Assembly (NCBI RefSeq): GCF_040529065.1
Contig: NZ_CP132343.1
Span: forward strand, 4,667,001 to 4,731,000
Origin: Xanthomonas sacchari
GTDB taxonomy: Bacteria > Pseudomonadota > Gammaproteobacteria > Xanthomonadales > Xanthomonadaceae
Length of the DNA: 64,000 nucleotides
Direction of reading: 5' to 3'
Position 1 is the first letter of the stretch. Each line of letters begins with the position of its first letter. This document shows positions 24,320-31,514 of this stretch, one piece after another. Position numbers and translations under genes: made by a program. The notes beneath the pieces were generated by a model. It was not told the origin of the DNA, did not search any database, and saw only the letters and a list, made by a program, of their open reading frames with translations.

Positions 24320-24934
24320 ATGACCTGGTACGCAGACGAAATCATCCTTCGCGCTAGCGACGCGGCCTTGAAGGCGATCAGTGCCTCATCGCACTTGGCG
24401 CCCTTTGCGTACCACATCCAGTCACTCGACGGACATGAATGGTATCGGCAGGAACAGCTTCATGCGCTCCCCGATGGCGGGCTATTAATGATACGCCCCG
24501 TATGTGGCAGGTCGTCCCACGGCGTTGACTGGCACGGGGTGGCGGCACTTGACTGGGCTGAGCTGCCATTTGATTCAATTGCTGAAGTACTGTTGGACAC
24601 AAGCGTAACGCAGCAGCTTTCTGAGTACCAGGACGAAGAGTCTATGCCGCCATTGCAGTTGCGCAAGGCGATCGCAAGTCTAGCAGCTCATTTGAAACAA
24701 CCAGTCCTCTATTACAGCTGTGGCATGTGGGGCGGAAGCATCGACTATGAATATTCCCTTGTGTACGAGCCAATGGAATCAGTCGTTCTCACAAGATCAA
24801 GCCTTCAGTCTGACGGTCTGGGTACAGAGGACTCGCTCCGCACCGGCTTGGCAAAAATTGGCCTGAATCTGCCAACCACATACTTTGCCCCGCACACAAG
24901 GAGCTATCCATGGCAGCTGCACAAGCTCCGGTGA
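24320..24934 (+). CDS. Integron cassette 9 protein, unknown family
   Basis: 204 residues from the ATG ten bases after the boundary. No signal peptide or membrane helix. Several aromatic-rich segments (YHIQSLDGHEWYRQEQ, LYYSCGMWGGSIDYEYSLVY) and a C-terminal TYFAPHTRSYPW suggest a compact soluble domain. I do not recognise the family. The stop lies five bases before the attC. Confidence 0.68.
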   Translation: MTWYADEIILRASDAALKAISASSHLAPFAYHIQSLDGHEWYRQEQLHALPDGGLLMIRPVCGRSSHGVDWHGVAALDWAELPFDSIAEVLLDTSVTQQLSEYQDEESMPPLQLRKAIASLAAHLKQPVLYYSCGMWGGSIDYEYSLVYEPMESVVLTRSSLQSDGLGTEDSLRTGLAKIGLNLPTTYFAPHTRSYPWQLHKLR

Positions 24935-24938
24935 CGTG

Positions 24939-24998
24939 GCCTAACAGTTCATCCAAGCCGACGCCACTTCGCGGCGTAGCTTAACTCAGGTGTTAGAT
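24939..24998 (+). repeat. attC: attC site of cassette 9 (60 bp)
   Basis: Common type. Outer cores GCCTAAC (24939-24945) and GTTAGAT (24992-24998), centre GCCACTTCGCGGC with one unpaired position. Confidence 0.87.
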
Positions 24999-25035
24999 AC
25001 AAAACTCACTCCTAGGCATACAAGACAACTACAAC

Positions 25036-25404
25036 ATGGATGATTCAGAAGAGTACCCAAGCCGCGAAGAATTCCTAGATTTACTGTGGAGCGAAATCAT
25101 CAATTCGCCAATGCAGGAAGTCTGGATCGACAATACAATCAATGCATCGCAGCAGCAGCCCGATGGTCCATTCGGGGACGTCGGCCCTGTCCTGGAACGA
25201 TTGCTTTCTTTGGGAGCATCGAGGCGTGACCTGTCCCTCATCTATCGTATGGCTTCCTATGAGGCCGTGTTCGACACGCTCTATAAGATGGTGGATCCAG
25301 GGATCAAACCAGATGACGCAGCCATGCTGTTTGAGGACCTGCTTGGGTCGGACCCATCCGGTTTGGATGCCGGGCCTGGTTCGGCGCCGGAGAAGAACGC
25401 CTAA
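25036..25404 (+). CDS. Integron cassette 10 protein, acidic, unknown family
   Basis: 122 residues from the ATG at 25036, 37 bases after the boundary. The product is acidic (MDDSEEYPSREEFLDLLW at the start, many Asp later) and helical, with no signal peptide. I do not recognise it. The TAA stop is part of a GCCTAAC core, but the following attC is broken. Confidence 0.68.
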   Translation: MDDSEEYPSREEFLDLLWSEIINSPMQEVWIDNTINASQQQPDGPFGDVGPVLERLLSLGASRRDLSLIYRMASYEAVFDTLYKMVDPGIKPDDAAMLFEDLLGSDPSGLDAGPGSAPEKNA

Positions 25405-25450
25405 CAATCGATGCAAGTCTCCCGAGCCACTCGCTGCGACGGGCTAAGGC
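25399..25450 (+). repeat. attC: Defective attC site of cassette 10
   Basis: The left core GCCTAAC (25399-25405) is intact, but no GTTRRRY right core follows; the best candidate is GCTAAGGC at 25443-25450 after a diverged centre. Without a usable right core, cassettes 10 and 11 should move only as one unit. Confidence 0.55.
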
Positions 25451-25484
25451 TTGCCCTCTGACAAGACGCCGGGCGCCGCAGCAG

Positions 25485-25826
25485 ATGTCTGCAGTCGATC
25501 AATTTGTCGGTGACGTTCGGCAGTTGCTGGACTTGCTCACAGATGTAGAAGTGTTGAGAAGCCGCGTTTCTGGAGATACTGCAATCTTTGAGATTGTGAG
25601 AAATGTGTCCTTTGAGCCCGATAGCAGTTCCGATGAATCTGTGCTCTTCGGCTTAGCTGCCTGGAATATAGCGGCCGATACTCGAGGATTCGACACAGTT
25701 CAGCATGGCTACTTGCATTTGCTGGCCATCCATCTCGCCTGGCATCTTCATGCTATCGGCGCGATCCCCGCGCAGGTGGCAAATGAGCTCCTGGACACGT
25801 GGCATGGTGGTCGGATTGGCGCCTAA
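25485..25826 (+). CDS. Integron cassette 11 protein, unknown family
   Basis: 113 residues from the ATG at 25485. The product is soluble and helical with His-rich segments (HGYLHLLAIHLAWHLHAIG, about residues 74-92), no signal peptide. I do not recognise it. The stop overlaps the following attC core. Because the attC of cassette 10 is defective, this gene is probably linked to the previous one. Confidence 0.66.
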   Translation: MSAVDQFVGDVRQLLDLLTDVEVLRSRVSGDTAIFEIVRNVSFEPDSSSDESVLFGLAAWNIAADTRGFDTVQHGYLHLLAIHLAWHLHAIGAIPAQVANELLDTWHGGRIGA

Positions 25827-25880
25827 CAAGCTGTTCAAGCCGGCGCCGCTTTGCGACGCGGCTTAACTCAGGTGTTAGGC
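25821..25880 (+). repeat. attC: attC site of cassette 11 (60 bp)
   Basis: Common type. Outer cores GCCTAAC (25821-25827) and GTTAGGC (25874-25880), centre GCCGCTTTGCGAC with two mismatches. Confidence 0.88.
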
Positions 25881-26160
25881 GGCAGTGCTGTACGTGCGGC
25901 GCGGCTTCCACCTTCGGCAACAGCGCTGGCGCCTCACGGTTGGCTCCGGCGCGCAGTCCTCAAGTCTCCAGTCATCGGATCGCCCCCCCCTGCTTCGTCG
26001 TCTGGCGTCGTTGCCCCGCTGCGCTCATTACCTTGAGCTTCGGTCACATCCAGCAGCCAGCGCCTCGGGTGAGCCCCAAGGCTACGATCTATGGCATGCT
26101 CGGCGCTCGGCGGCAGTGCTGGGGAGCACGGTCCATGCCTTACCACCGCCTGGCAGCGCC
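25881..26160 (+). other. Integron cassette 12: no convincing gene
   Basis: The 280 bases between two attC sites carry overlapping open frames on both strands (for example 25885-26166 on plus and 25934-26227 on minus), but none has a ribosome binding site, a recognisable family or normal composition. It may be a non-coding cassette, carry a promoter, or encode an RNA. Its GC content is higher than that of the neighbouring cassettes. Confidence 0.55.
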
Positions 26161-26220
26161 GTTTAACCATTCGTTCAAGCCGACGCCGCTTCGCAACGCG
26201 GCGCAACTCAGGCATTAGCA
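26161..26220 (+). repeat. attC: attC site of cassette 12 (60 bp)
   Basis: Common type with altered outer cores GTTTAAC (26161-26167) and ATTAGCA (26214-26220). The right core has lost the G of the cleavage point, so it is probably a poor substrate. Confidence 0.75.
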
Positions 26221-26244
26221 CACACAACAGCGAGAAGGGGCTCG

Positions 26245-26829
26245 ATGGAAATGACGATCAGAGACGCGCAGTGGGACATGCGTCGCGGCTACTTGAGCGG
26301 GAGTACTGGGATCGTGGCCTCGGCGACGGCGTGGGCAGTCGCCACTGCTTTTACGGCGTTGGTCTCGCCGGAGCGCGCTATCTGGGCGCTGCTTATTGGC
26401 GGCATGTTGATCTACCCGGTCAGCGTGCTGCTGTGCAAGCTTCTTGGAGCCTCTGGCGCGCACAGTAAAGGCAATCCGCTCGGTCAACTTGCGGGAGCGA
26501 GCACGTTCTGGCTCATCTTCAGCTTGCCGCTCGCGTACGGGCTGGGCCTCCGTCAGCCAGCTTGGTTCTTCTTGGGCATGTTGCTCGTCATCGGGGGCCG
26601 CTATCTGGTGTTTGCATCTGTCTATGGCATGAGGCTCTACTGGGTGCTGGGTCTGGCGCTCGCTGCGAGCGCAATTGTCTTGGCGTTGTGTCGCGCGCCC
26701 GCGGTCTTCGTTGTTGCTGTGGGGGCGGCCATCGAGTTCTCCTTTGGCGCCGTAGCCTTCGCGCAGCATGGAAAGTGGGTGCGCGCCAACAATGTTCTCG
26801 ACCCGACGCCGCTTCGCAGCGCGGCTTGA
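26245..26829 (+). CDS. Integron cassette 13: DUF7010-like membrane protein
   Basis: 194 residues from the ATG at 26245. About six transmembrane helices follow a short polar N-terminus (TIRDAQWDMRRGYLSGSTG) that I associate with the DUF7010 family, whose members are frequent in integron cassettes. Hydrophobic segments lie at about residues 20-40, 45-63, 80-97, 105-122, 127-145 and 150-170. The last residues are read into the degenerate attC (DPTPLRSAA is encoded by attC sequence). The role is unknown. Confidence 0.75.
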   Translation: MEMTIRDAQWDMRRGYLSGSTGIVASATAWAVATAFTALVSPERAIWALLIGGMLIYPVSVLLCKLLGASGAHSKGNPLGQLAGASTFWLIFSLPLAYGLGLRQPAWFFLGMLLVIGGRYLVFASVYGMRLYWVLGLALAASAIVLALCRAPAVFVVAVGAAIEFSFGAVAFAQHGKWVRANNVLDPTPLRSAA

Positions 26830-26842
26830 TCCGATGTCAGGC
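26784..26842 (+). repeat. attC: Degenerate attC site of cassette 13
   Basis: The interior keeps the common centre GCCGCTTCGCAGC and GCGGCTT, but the left core is CGCCAAC and the right core GTCAGGC (26836-26842). The gene upstream has extended into it, another sign that it is no longer used. Confidence 0.65.
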
Positions 26843-26885
26843 CTCACTGATCCCACCATACACCCCACTTGACCCAGTCTTCGAC

Positions 26886-27341
26886 ATGAGATTCCAACGT
26901 CTATTGTTTGTTGTCGTGCTGTACCTGATGGCCGCTTCGACATTCGTTGTGTTTGTCAGCAACGTAGTGCCTTGGTTCCAGTACCGCCTGTCGTCTGCAC
27001 CCGCGAGGCTATTCCTCTTGCCCCAACCCGTAGGCGACAGCCCGCAAGATGAAATAAGAGCGGCCTCAGATCAGCGAAAGTACGGCCATGCGGTACTTCT
27101 GAAACTTGAGTCTGGTGAGACCCTTAGTTCCCACGCGCACCTAAAGTCCGATCAGTACAAGCAGGCGTCTTCAGATCAGGGGCTTCCGGTTCTGTATCGC
27201 AAAGATGGGCTAAACAACGTTCAAGTCATTGGCAACCTCCAAGAGCTGGAGTCTCCTTGGGTATGGCTAGCCCTCTGTATCGTCCTCTCGATCGTTGCAC
27301 CCTACGCGGGACGACTACGGGCGAGGGAGATGGCCAGTTGA
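26886..27341 (+). CDS. Last integron-associated gene: two-helix membrane protein (DUF3592-like layout)
   Basis: 151 residues from the ATG at 26886, 43 bases after the degenerate attC. One helix near the N-terminus (about 8-28) and one near the C-terminus (about 122-142) flank an extracytoplasmic domain with strands around GHAVLLKLESGETLSS and LPVLYRKDGLNNVQV. This layout resembles DUF3592 proteins, but the match is only by pattern. No attC is visible after it, so it is either the last cassette with a lost site or the first backbone gene. Confidence 0.6.
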   Translation: MRFQRLLFVVVLYLMAASTFVVFVSNVVPWFQYRLSSAPARLFLLPQPVGDSPQDEIRAASDQRKYGHAVLLKLESGETLSSHAHLKSDQYKQASSDQGLPVLYRKDGLNNVQVIGNLQELESPWVWLALCIVLSIVAPYAGRLRAREMAS

Positions 27342-27363
27342 GTTCATGCCAGCACGAAATTGA

Positions 27364-27576
27364 ATCACGCCGAGATTAGTCCACCCTTTCAGGCGTTCAT
27401 CCCCGCTTAGCTGGGCAGTCAAGCGGACCGACTTGGAGCTATCTGCCGACTTCACCTACATAGTCGCCTACAATCTGCCCATCGCATTTCCCAGCCGCAA
27501 AAGTCCGGTCGAGGTAACTGCGATTGATTCGGAAGGCGTGTCGGTTGTCCAGCGCGTTGCGGAGGATAGGCGCTGA
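27364..27576 (+). pseudogene. Possible C-terminal gene fragment
   Basis: The frame is open from 27364 to a TGA at 27574-27576 and reads as plausible protein (DLELSADFTYIVAYNLPIAF) but has no start codon and no ribosome binding site. It may be the tail of a gene whose front was lost at the end of the integron. The evidence is weak. Confidence 0.3.
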
Positions 27577-27611
27577 CCTCCGCTTTCACCACACACCTCG
27601 CACATGCCCCC

Positions 27612-27986
27612 ATGAACTGGAAAGCGATCCTTGCCTACACCGCGCTGCTGTTTCTTTTCCAGTGCGGCACTGGCTTTGCCAGCGGGTTCTTCGACCCTCT
27701 TGGATGGATCGATGCCTGGAACGTCCTCTCGTTCCTGCTATGCGCTGCGCTGTTCGCACACATGACGCAACGCGTGACGCAGCACCATCTGGCGCATGCC
27801 TGCCTCATTCTTGCCATCTACGCCGTCATTGCCGACCTGCTCGCGGCGCTGTTGCCGCCAGACACGACTGGCGAACCGACGCTGTTTGTCATTCTCGAAT
27901 GGGTGCAATTGCTCGCTTCCGCCGGCGTCGGCTTGCTCGTTGGCTGGCTGTTCCTGCGCAGGCCCGAGCAACGCCAGCTATTGTAG
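27612..27986 (+). CDS. Small integral membrane protein
   Basis: 124 residues from the ATG at 27612. Four hydrophobic helices are visible (about residues 5-25, 35-50, 60-82 and 90-114), joined by short loops; a His/Gln-rich loop lies between the second and third. No family is recognised. The tail is basic (RRPEQRQ), probably cytoplasmic. Composition is nearer the backbone than the cassettes. Confidence 0.65.
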   Translation: MNWKAILAYTALLFLFQCGTGFASGFFDPLGWIDAWNVLSFLLCAALFAHMTQRVTQHHLAHACLILAIYAVIADLLAALLPPDTTGEPTLFVILEWVQLLASAGVGLLVGWLFLRRPEQRQLL

Positions 27987-28027
27987 GTATACGCGTCCAA
28001 AAGCCACTCGACGGCGGGTGAGTGCTC

Positions 28028-28567
28028 ATGTTCAAGATCGCCCACTATCTTGGAAAAGGGATAGCGCTCCTTCTCTTGGCAATGCTCCTGGCATTGATCG
28101 CCTACGATGTGCTCGCCGTCCGCCCACATCTGGCTCGGATTCGCGATCTGCTCGCCCAAGCCAATCCAGAAGATGCTTCTCCTCCCGAAGCGATCCGCAG
28201 GCTGATCGACGCGAATGTGGACTCGCCTTCTTCGCAGGCGGCCCGCCTGATGACATCCCGCGTTTCATCGGATCTGACGCAAGGGGAATCGCAGATACGC
28301 GAAGCGCTTTGGCGCATGCTATTGCCGATGCATTTCGACAAGTCGCAAATGTACGGTATCTACTGCAGCCTTTCTTACAATGGCGTGGATCACGGGCTGA
28401 GCAACTTTGCCAATCGAGAGTTCGGCAAGCCACTTGGCCAACTCTCAGCGATGCAGGCGGCGACCACCGTTGCAGTCACCCATGCCCCTACACTCTACTT
28501 GAGAGACCGCAACAGGCTGGCCCAGCGCGCTCGGACACTACTGGTGAGGTCCCAGAAGCCGCGTTAG
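28028..28567 (+). CDS. GT51-like transglycosylase remnant without the catalytic front
   Basis: 179 residues from the ATG at 28028; a GTG two codons earlier is possible. One N-terminal transmembrane helix (about residues 10-28). The C-terminal half resembles the end of GT51 peptidoglycan transglycosylase domains: SQMYGIYCSLSYNGVDHGLS aligns with the ELYLNxIYFGxGxxG region, then REFGKPLGQLSAMQAATTVA and a final region like the family's NPxRAxxRRxxVL. The motif block with the catalytic Glu (EDxxFxxHxG) and the GGSTITQQ segment are missing or unrecognisable, so it cannot be a normal glycosyltransferase. It may be a decayed gene or a regulator that kept the fold. Confidence 0.65.
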   Translation: MFKIAHYLGKGIALLLLAMLLALIAYDVLAVRPHLARIRDLLAQANPEDASPPEAIRRLIDANVDSPSSQAARLMTSRVSSDLTQGESQIREALWRMLLPMHFDKSQMYGIYCSLSYNGVDHGLSNFANREFGKPLGQLSAMQAATTVAVTHAPTLYLRDRNRLAQRARTLLVRSQKPR

Positions 28568-28658
28568 CCCTCCACGCATGCCACAGGAAGGCGACGCCAT
28601 CGGTTACCCGCGCCGACAGCCCTCTGACAGGATCCTTTCCCACAGGATTGACACACGA

Positions 28659-29195
28659 ATGAAGAAGACCCTGGCGTGCCTTGCAGTGACAGCGACTTTG
28701 ACGAGCCTGCCGCTCGCAGCACCGGCGTCTGAGCCGGTGTCATCCATCACCCGAGCAACACTGCAGGAGTCCGAGAACGAGTACCAACACAGCCCGCTTT
28801 GCGGCAAGGACGAGCTCACCCTGTGGACGTGCCAGACGCGCAGGCGGGTGTTCTCGCTATGCTCGTCGAAGGCGGTCAATCGGACCTCCGGCTACCTGCA
28901 GTACCGGGCGTCGGAGGGCGGCAAGTTGGTGCTGCAGTACCCCGCGCAGAAGAAGCCGCCGACGGGGCTTTTCACCTACAACACGTTCCCCAACGGCAAC
29001 GCATCGATCGAGTTCAGCAACGGCGGCTACCGGTACAGCCTGTTCGATCCACTCCGATCCGCCTCGTCCATCTCCGTCTCTGGACCTGGAGCGTCGGACA
29101 AGACCACGCAGATCGCCTGCGGCCCGAACCAGACCCTGCAGCTCAACTACACGATGCGGCTGATGTACGACGCAGGCGTGTGGGTCGATCCCTGA
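28659..29195 (+). CDS. Secreted protein of unknown function
   Basis: 178 residues from the ATG at 28659. A signal peptide (about residues 1-23, ending in PAS) precedes a domain with three to four cysteines (SPLCGKDELTLWTCQTRRR, VFSLCSSKA and IACGPN), suggesting disulfides and a periplasmic or secreted location. The middle is strand-rich with repeated aromatic and Gly positions (GLFTYNTFPNGNASIEFSNG). I do not recognise a named family, although similar small exported proteins occur in other Gram-negative bacteria. Stands alone. Confidence 0.7.
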   Translation: MKKTLACLAVTATLTSLPLAAPASEPVSSITRATLQESENEYQHSPLCGKDELTLWTCQTRRRVFSLCSSKAVNRTSGYLQYRASEGGKLVLQYPAQKKPPTGLFTYNTFPNGNASIEFSNGGYRYSLFDPLRSASSISVSGPGASDKTTQIACGPNQTLQLNYTMRLMYDAGVWVDP

Positions 29196-29412
29196 ATGCG
29201 CTGAAACGGGTCGCGGCGTCGGCGTCCCGCTCCTCCCGACCGGCCGCCGACCGAATACGATGACGGTAGCAGTCGACGCAATCTGCGCTTGCTACACTTG
29301 GCGCGACGGCCCTGCTCCCGCGAGCGACCAAGTCGACCGCCATGCCAAAGCCGCCACACATTACTTGTTTTTCCTGCAACCTCTTTCTCCTTCATCGACT
29401 ATCGGTGCCATC

Positions 29413-29652
29413 ATGAAACAGGCCATCGCGCTTCTGCTGCTCGCCTTCGCCTCCTCGTCCGCTTTCGCGGCCGGCAGATCATGCGAGGAGTTGAAGGCCG
29501 AGCTCACCGCGAAACTCGATGCCCACGGGGTCAAGGACTACACGCTGGAGATCGTCGACAACGCCGATATCAAGGCGGACCGCAAGGTCATTGGCAGTTG
29601 CGCGGCGGGGAGCAGGAAGATCGTCTACAGCAAGAACAAGCCGTCGACGTAA
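29413..29652 (+). CDS. DUF1161 periplasmic protein
   Basis: 79 residues from the ATG at 29413, with a signal peptide ending AFAA (about residue 20). The mature part matches DUF1161: CEELKAELTAKLDAHGVKDY, then KVIGSCAAGSRKIVY, including the two cysteines that probably form a disulfide. Such proteins are small periplasmic proteins of unknown role in gamma- and beta-proteobacteria. An upstream in-frame start at 29260 is not needed because the signal peptide begins at this ATG. Confidence 0.85.
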   Translation: MKQAIALLLLAFASSSAFAAGRSCEELKAELTAKLDAHGVKDYTLEIVDNADIKADRKVIGSCAAGSRKIVYSKNKPST

Positions 29653-29725
29653 TCGACAGGGGTTGTTACGTCATGCATGCAACGTGGACGCGAGGCATTG
29701 TCGTCGCGCGGAGAAGGAGCATGTC

Positions 29726-30028
29726 ATGCAGGTAGTGGATCACGCACCTCATGCCTGGTTCCTCCTGCGCGACGGCGACACGCTGCTGCTCGACGTCAAC
29801 TGCAGCCATGGGCCCGTCGGTTACGCGTGGGTCATGGCGCTGACTGCCCAGGAAGTTGCGCAGTACCGCGCGCTCGGGCGTGATTTCATCGCGCAGCTCG
29901 CCGAGCGCGTGCAGTCTACCGCGCCGGGGGTATTGGGCAATCGGTCGCCGTATCTGGTTCGCAAAGCAGATGCCGAGACTCGCCAGCGCGTCACCCTGGC
30001 CATCAAGGCCTGGAACCAGAGCAACTGA
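29726..30028 (+). CDS. Orphan small protein with a decayed second copy nearby
   Basis: 100 residues from the ATG at 29726; a longer upstream frame has no plausible start. The protein is soluble with mixed strand and helix (HAWFLLRDGDTLLLDVNCSH, then LTAQEVAQYRALGRDFIAQL). I do not recognise the family. The C-terminal half of the gene is present again, damaged, at 31195-31345, with NRSPYLVRK and the region before it still readable. It lies 73 bases after the DUF1161 gene. Confidence 0.65.
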   Translation: MQVVDHAPHAWFLLRDGDTLLLDVNCSHGPVGYAWVMALTAQEVAQYRALGRDFIAQLAERVQSTAPGVLGNRSPYLVRKADAETRQRVTLAIKAWNQSN

Positions 30029-30268
30029 TTGTCCTGGGTGTTCTGCCTGGAAATCAACGCGCGTGGCCGATCGCGCCAACTGCAATGCGCAAGCAACAAC
30101 TGGCAATCGGCTGATGTCCCTGACCGGCATCGTGCCGGCTGATTCGGCACGCCGCCTCGTCACCGTCTTGCGACAGTGCGAGATCGCGCCGATCCTCGGA
30201 CTGTAGTAGGTTCGTCGCGTACGGGTCGATGGGCAGACCTGCCGACCCGAAAACAGGTACCGCTTGCC

Positions 30269-30592
30269 ATGCGTGTATTTCTGGACGACGAGCGAGACAC
30301 ACCCGATGGATGGACAAGGGCTTATTGGCCGGATGACGTCATCGCGCTGCTCCAGACCGGGGAGGTAGAGGAACTCAGCCTGGACCACGATCTCGGTGAC
30401 GATGCGCGCGGTACAGGCTACGACGTGGTGCTCTGGATCGAGGAGGCGGTCGCGCTTCGGTCCTTCGTCCCGCCGAGGATACACGTCCATTCTGCAAACA
30501 CTTCGGCGGGGGATAAGATGCGTCGTGGCATCGAGGCGATCAAGCGGATGGCGGCGGAGCGTAGGCACGTGGCTCCATCGCGATGCGACTGA
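30269..30592 (+). CDS. Cyclic-phosphate processing receiver domain protein
   Basis: 107 residues from the ATG at 30269. It begins MRVFLDDERDTPDGW and continues with LSLDHDLGDDARGTGYDVVL and PPRIHVHSAN, the pattern of the small receiver-like domain (cPPRD) that I associate with processing of cyclic nucleotide phosphate ends and with RNA-repair or defence neighbourhoods. The acidic cluster (DDE and the later DHDLGD) mimics a CheY-type metal site. There is no histidine kinase nearby. Its own partners are not obvious here; the activity is inferred from the family. Confidence 0.75.
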   Translation: MRVFLDDERDTPDGWTRAYWPDDVIALLQTGEVEELSLDHDLGDDARGTGYDVVLWIEEAVALRSFVPPRIHVHSANTSAGDKMRRGIEAIKRMAAERRHVAPSRCD

Positions 30593-30683
30593 CATGCGAC
30601 TGGTCGCCTGCGCAATGCGCGGTGCACTTCGCACATGCCGACTTTTCATGCCACATCTCCGTTTTTCAGCAGCGACTGCAACC

Positions 30684-30980
30684 ATGACAAAGAATCCGGA
30701 AGCCCAACGTCGCAAAGCCCTCCGCAAGGCGGCAGAGCATGAGCAGCGTCTGCATGAAGAAGCCACTCTTCCCCTCCCCAAGGAAACGCTCTGGGCCTTG
30801 TTCGATTACTTGAATGAAGCGCTCGCCGATGGCTGCGATCACTCCTTGCGGCTGACCACGCAGTTTCTCGCATCCCGCGATGTCGCTCCGGAGCCGGTCA
30901 TCCCCTGGCTTGGTACGTACGGCGGCTTCTGCGATTGCGAAGTGCTTTTCAATGTCGAGGAGCGCTGGGGCAAGGAGTGA
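30684..30980 (+). CDS. DUF2695 domain protein
   Basis: 98 residues from the ATG at 30684. The N-terminal 30 residues are charged and helical (NPEAQRRKALRKAAEHEQR). The rest matches DUF2695: LWALFDYLNEALADGCDHSL, then FLASRDVAPEPVIPWLGTYG and CDCEVLFNVEERW. The conserved Cys in the CDH and CDCEV motifs could bind metal. Function unknown; family members are small cytoplasmic proteins. The nearest upstream gene is 92 bases away. Confidence 0.82.
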   Translation: MTKNPEAQRRKALRKAAEHEQRLHEEATLPLPKETLWALFDYLNEALADGCDHSLRLTTQFLASRDVAPEPVIPWLGTYGGFCDCEVLFNVEERWGKE

Positions 30981-31016
30981 GAGTGGACGTGATCTCCCGT
31001 ACGGCCTGACAAACAC

Positions 31017-31116
31017 CTTGGCGGCATCTTCTTCAAGGCACAGCACCCGGCTACGCTGCAGCCCTGGTACCAGGGTCATCTCGGCGCCGACGACGTGTAA
31101 GCCCGGGGCGACACCG
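31017..31116 (+). pseudogene. Decayed fragment of a VOC (glyoxalase-like) gene
   Basis: About 100 bases align with 33042-33145, the N-terminal part of the VOC gene at 33027 (the shared run begins TTGGCGGCATCTTCTTC and continues through CTGGTACCAG). The copy has no start, several substitutions and a stop. This is a dead duplicate; the rest of the gene is absent. Confidence 0.72.
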
Positions 31117-31194
31117 CCTGTCAACTGTCGACATGGCCGCGCCTGCTACGAGTCGACCATGGTAGTAGAAGAGTAGGGAGCCGCTCACCATCGC

Positions 31195-31345
31195 GTGCGC
31201 GGGCGCGCTTTCATCGCGCCGCTCGCCGATGAGGTGCAGTGGACCGCCCGGAGTGCGCGCAATAGTCGGTCGCCCTATCTCAGACGCAACGTCGCTCGGG
31301 AAACCGGTCAGCGCGCCACCTAGGCCATTCAAGGGCCTGCGTGAG
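31195..31345 (+). pseudogene. Decayed partial copy of the gene at 29726-30028
   Basis: About 150 bases align with the C-terminal half of the gene at 29726 (TTTCATCGCG, then CGGTCGCCCTATCT, and a diverged end). The frame is broken by a TAG near 31321-31330 and it has no start. Together with the VOC fragment just before it, it marks 30981-31514 (no intact gene) as a scrap region. Confidence 0.68.
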
Positions 31346-31514
31346 GGGGACTGACCGCCAGGCTCACCGCCTGGGGGCCGAAGGCAAGGCGCCACACGTG
31401 TTGCTCCCTTGTACATGACAGTCAAGCCACTGGCTGGCCGCCAGCCATACGCACCACGCGGTATCGCATGCCGTTTCGCTCTGGCATGATCCACCCAGGA
31501 CGGGGATCCAGGAC

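Noticed and set aside
25885-26166. A 93-codon frame in cassette 12
   Set aside because: Low-complexity Ser/Arg/Pro composition, competing frames on both strands and no ribosome binding site.
20380-26842. Regularly spaced 60-base repeats as a CRISPR array
   Set aside because: The spacing is 300-800 bases, the units are palindromic with GTTRRRY cores, and genes lie between them; these are attC sites.
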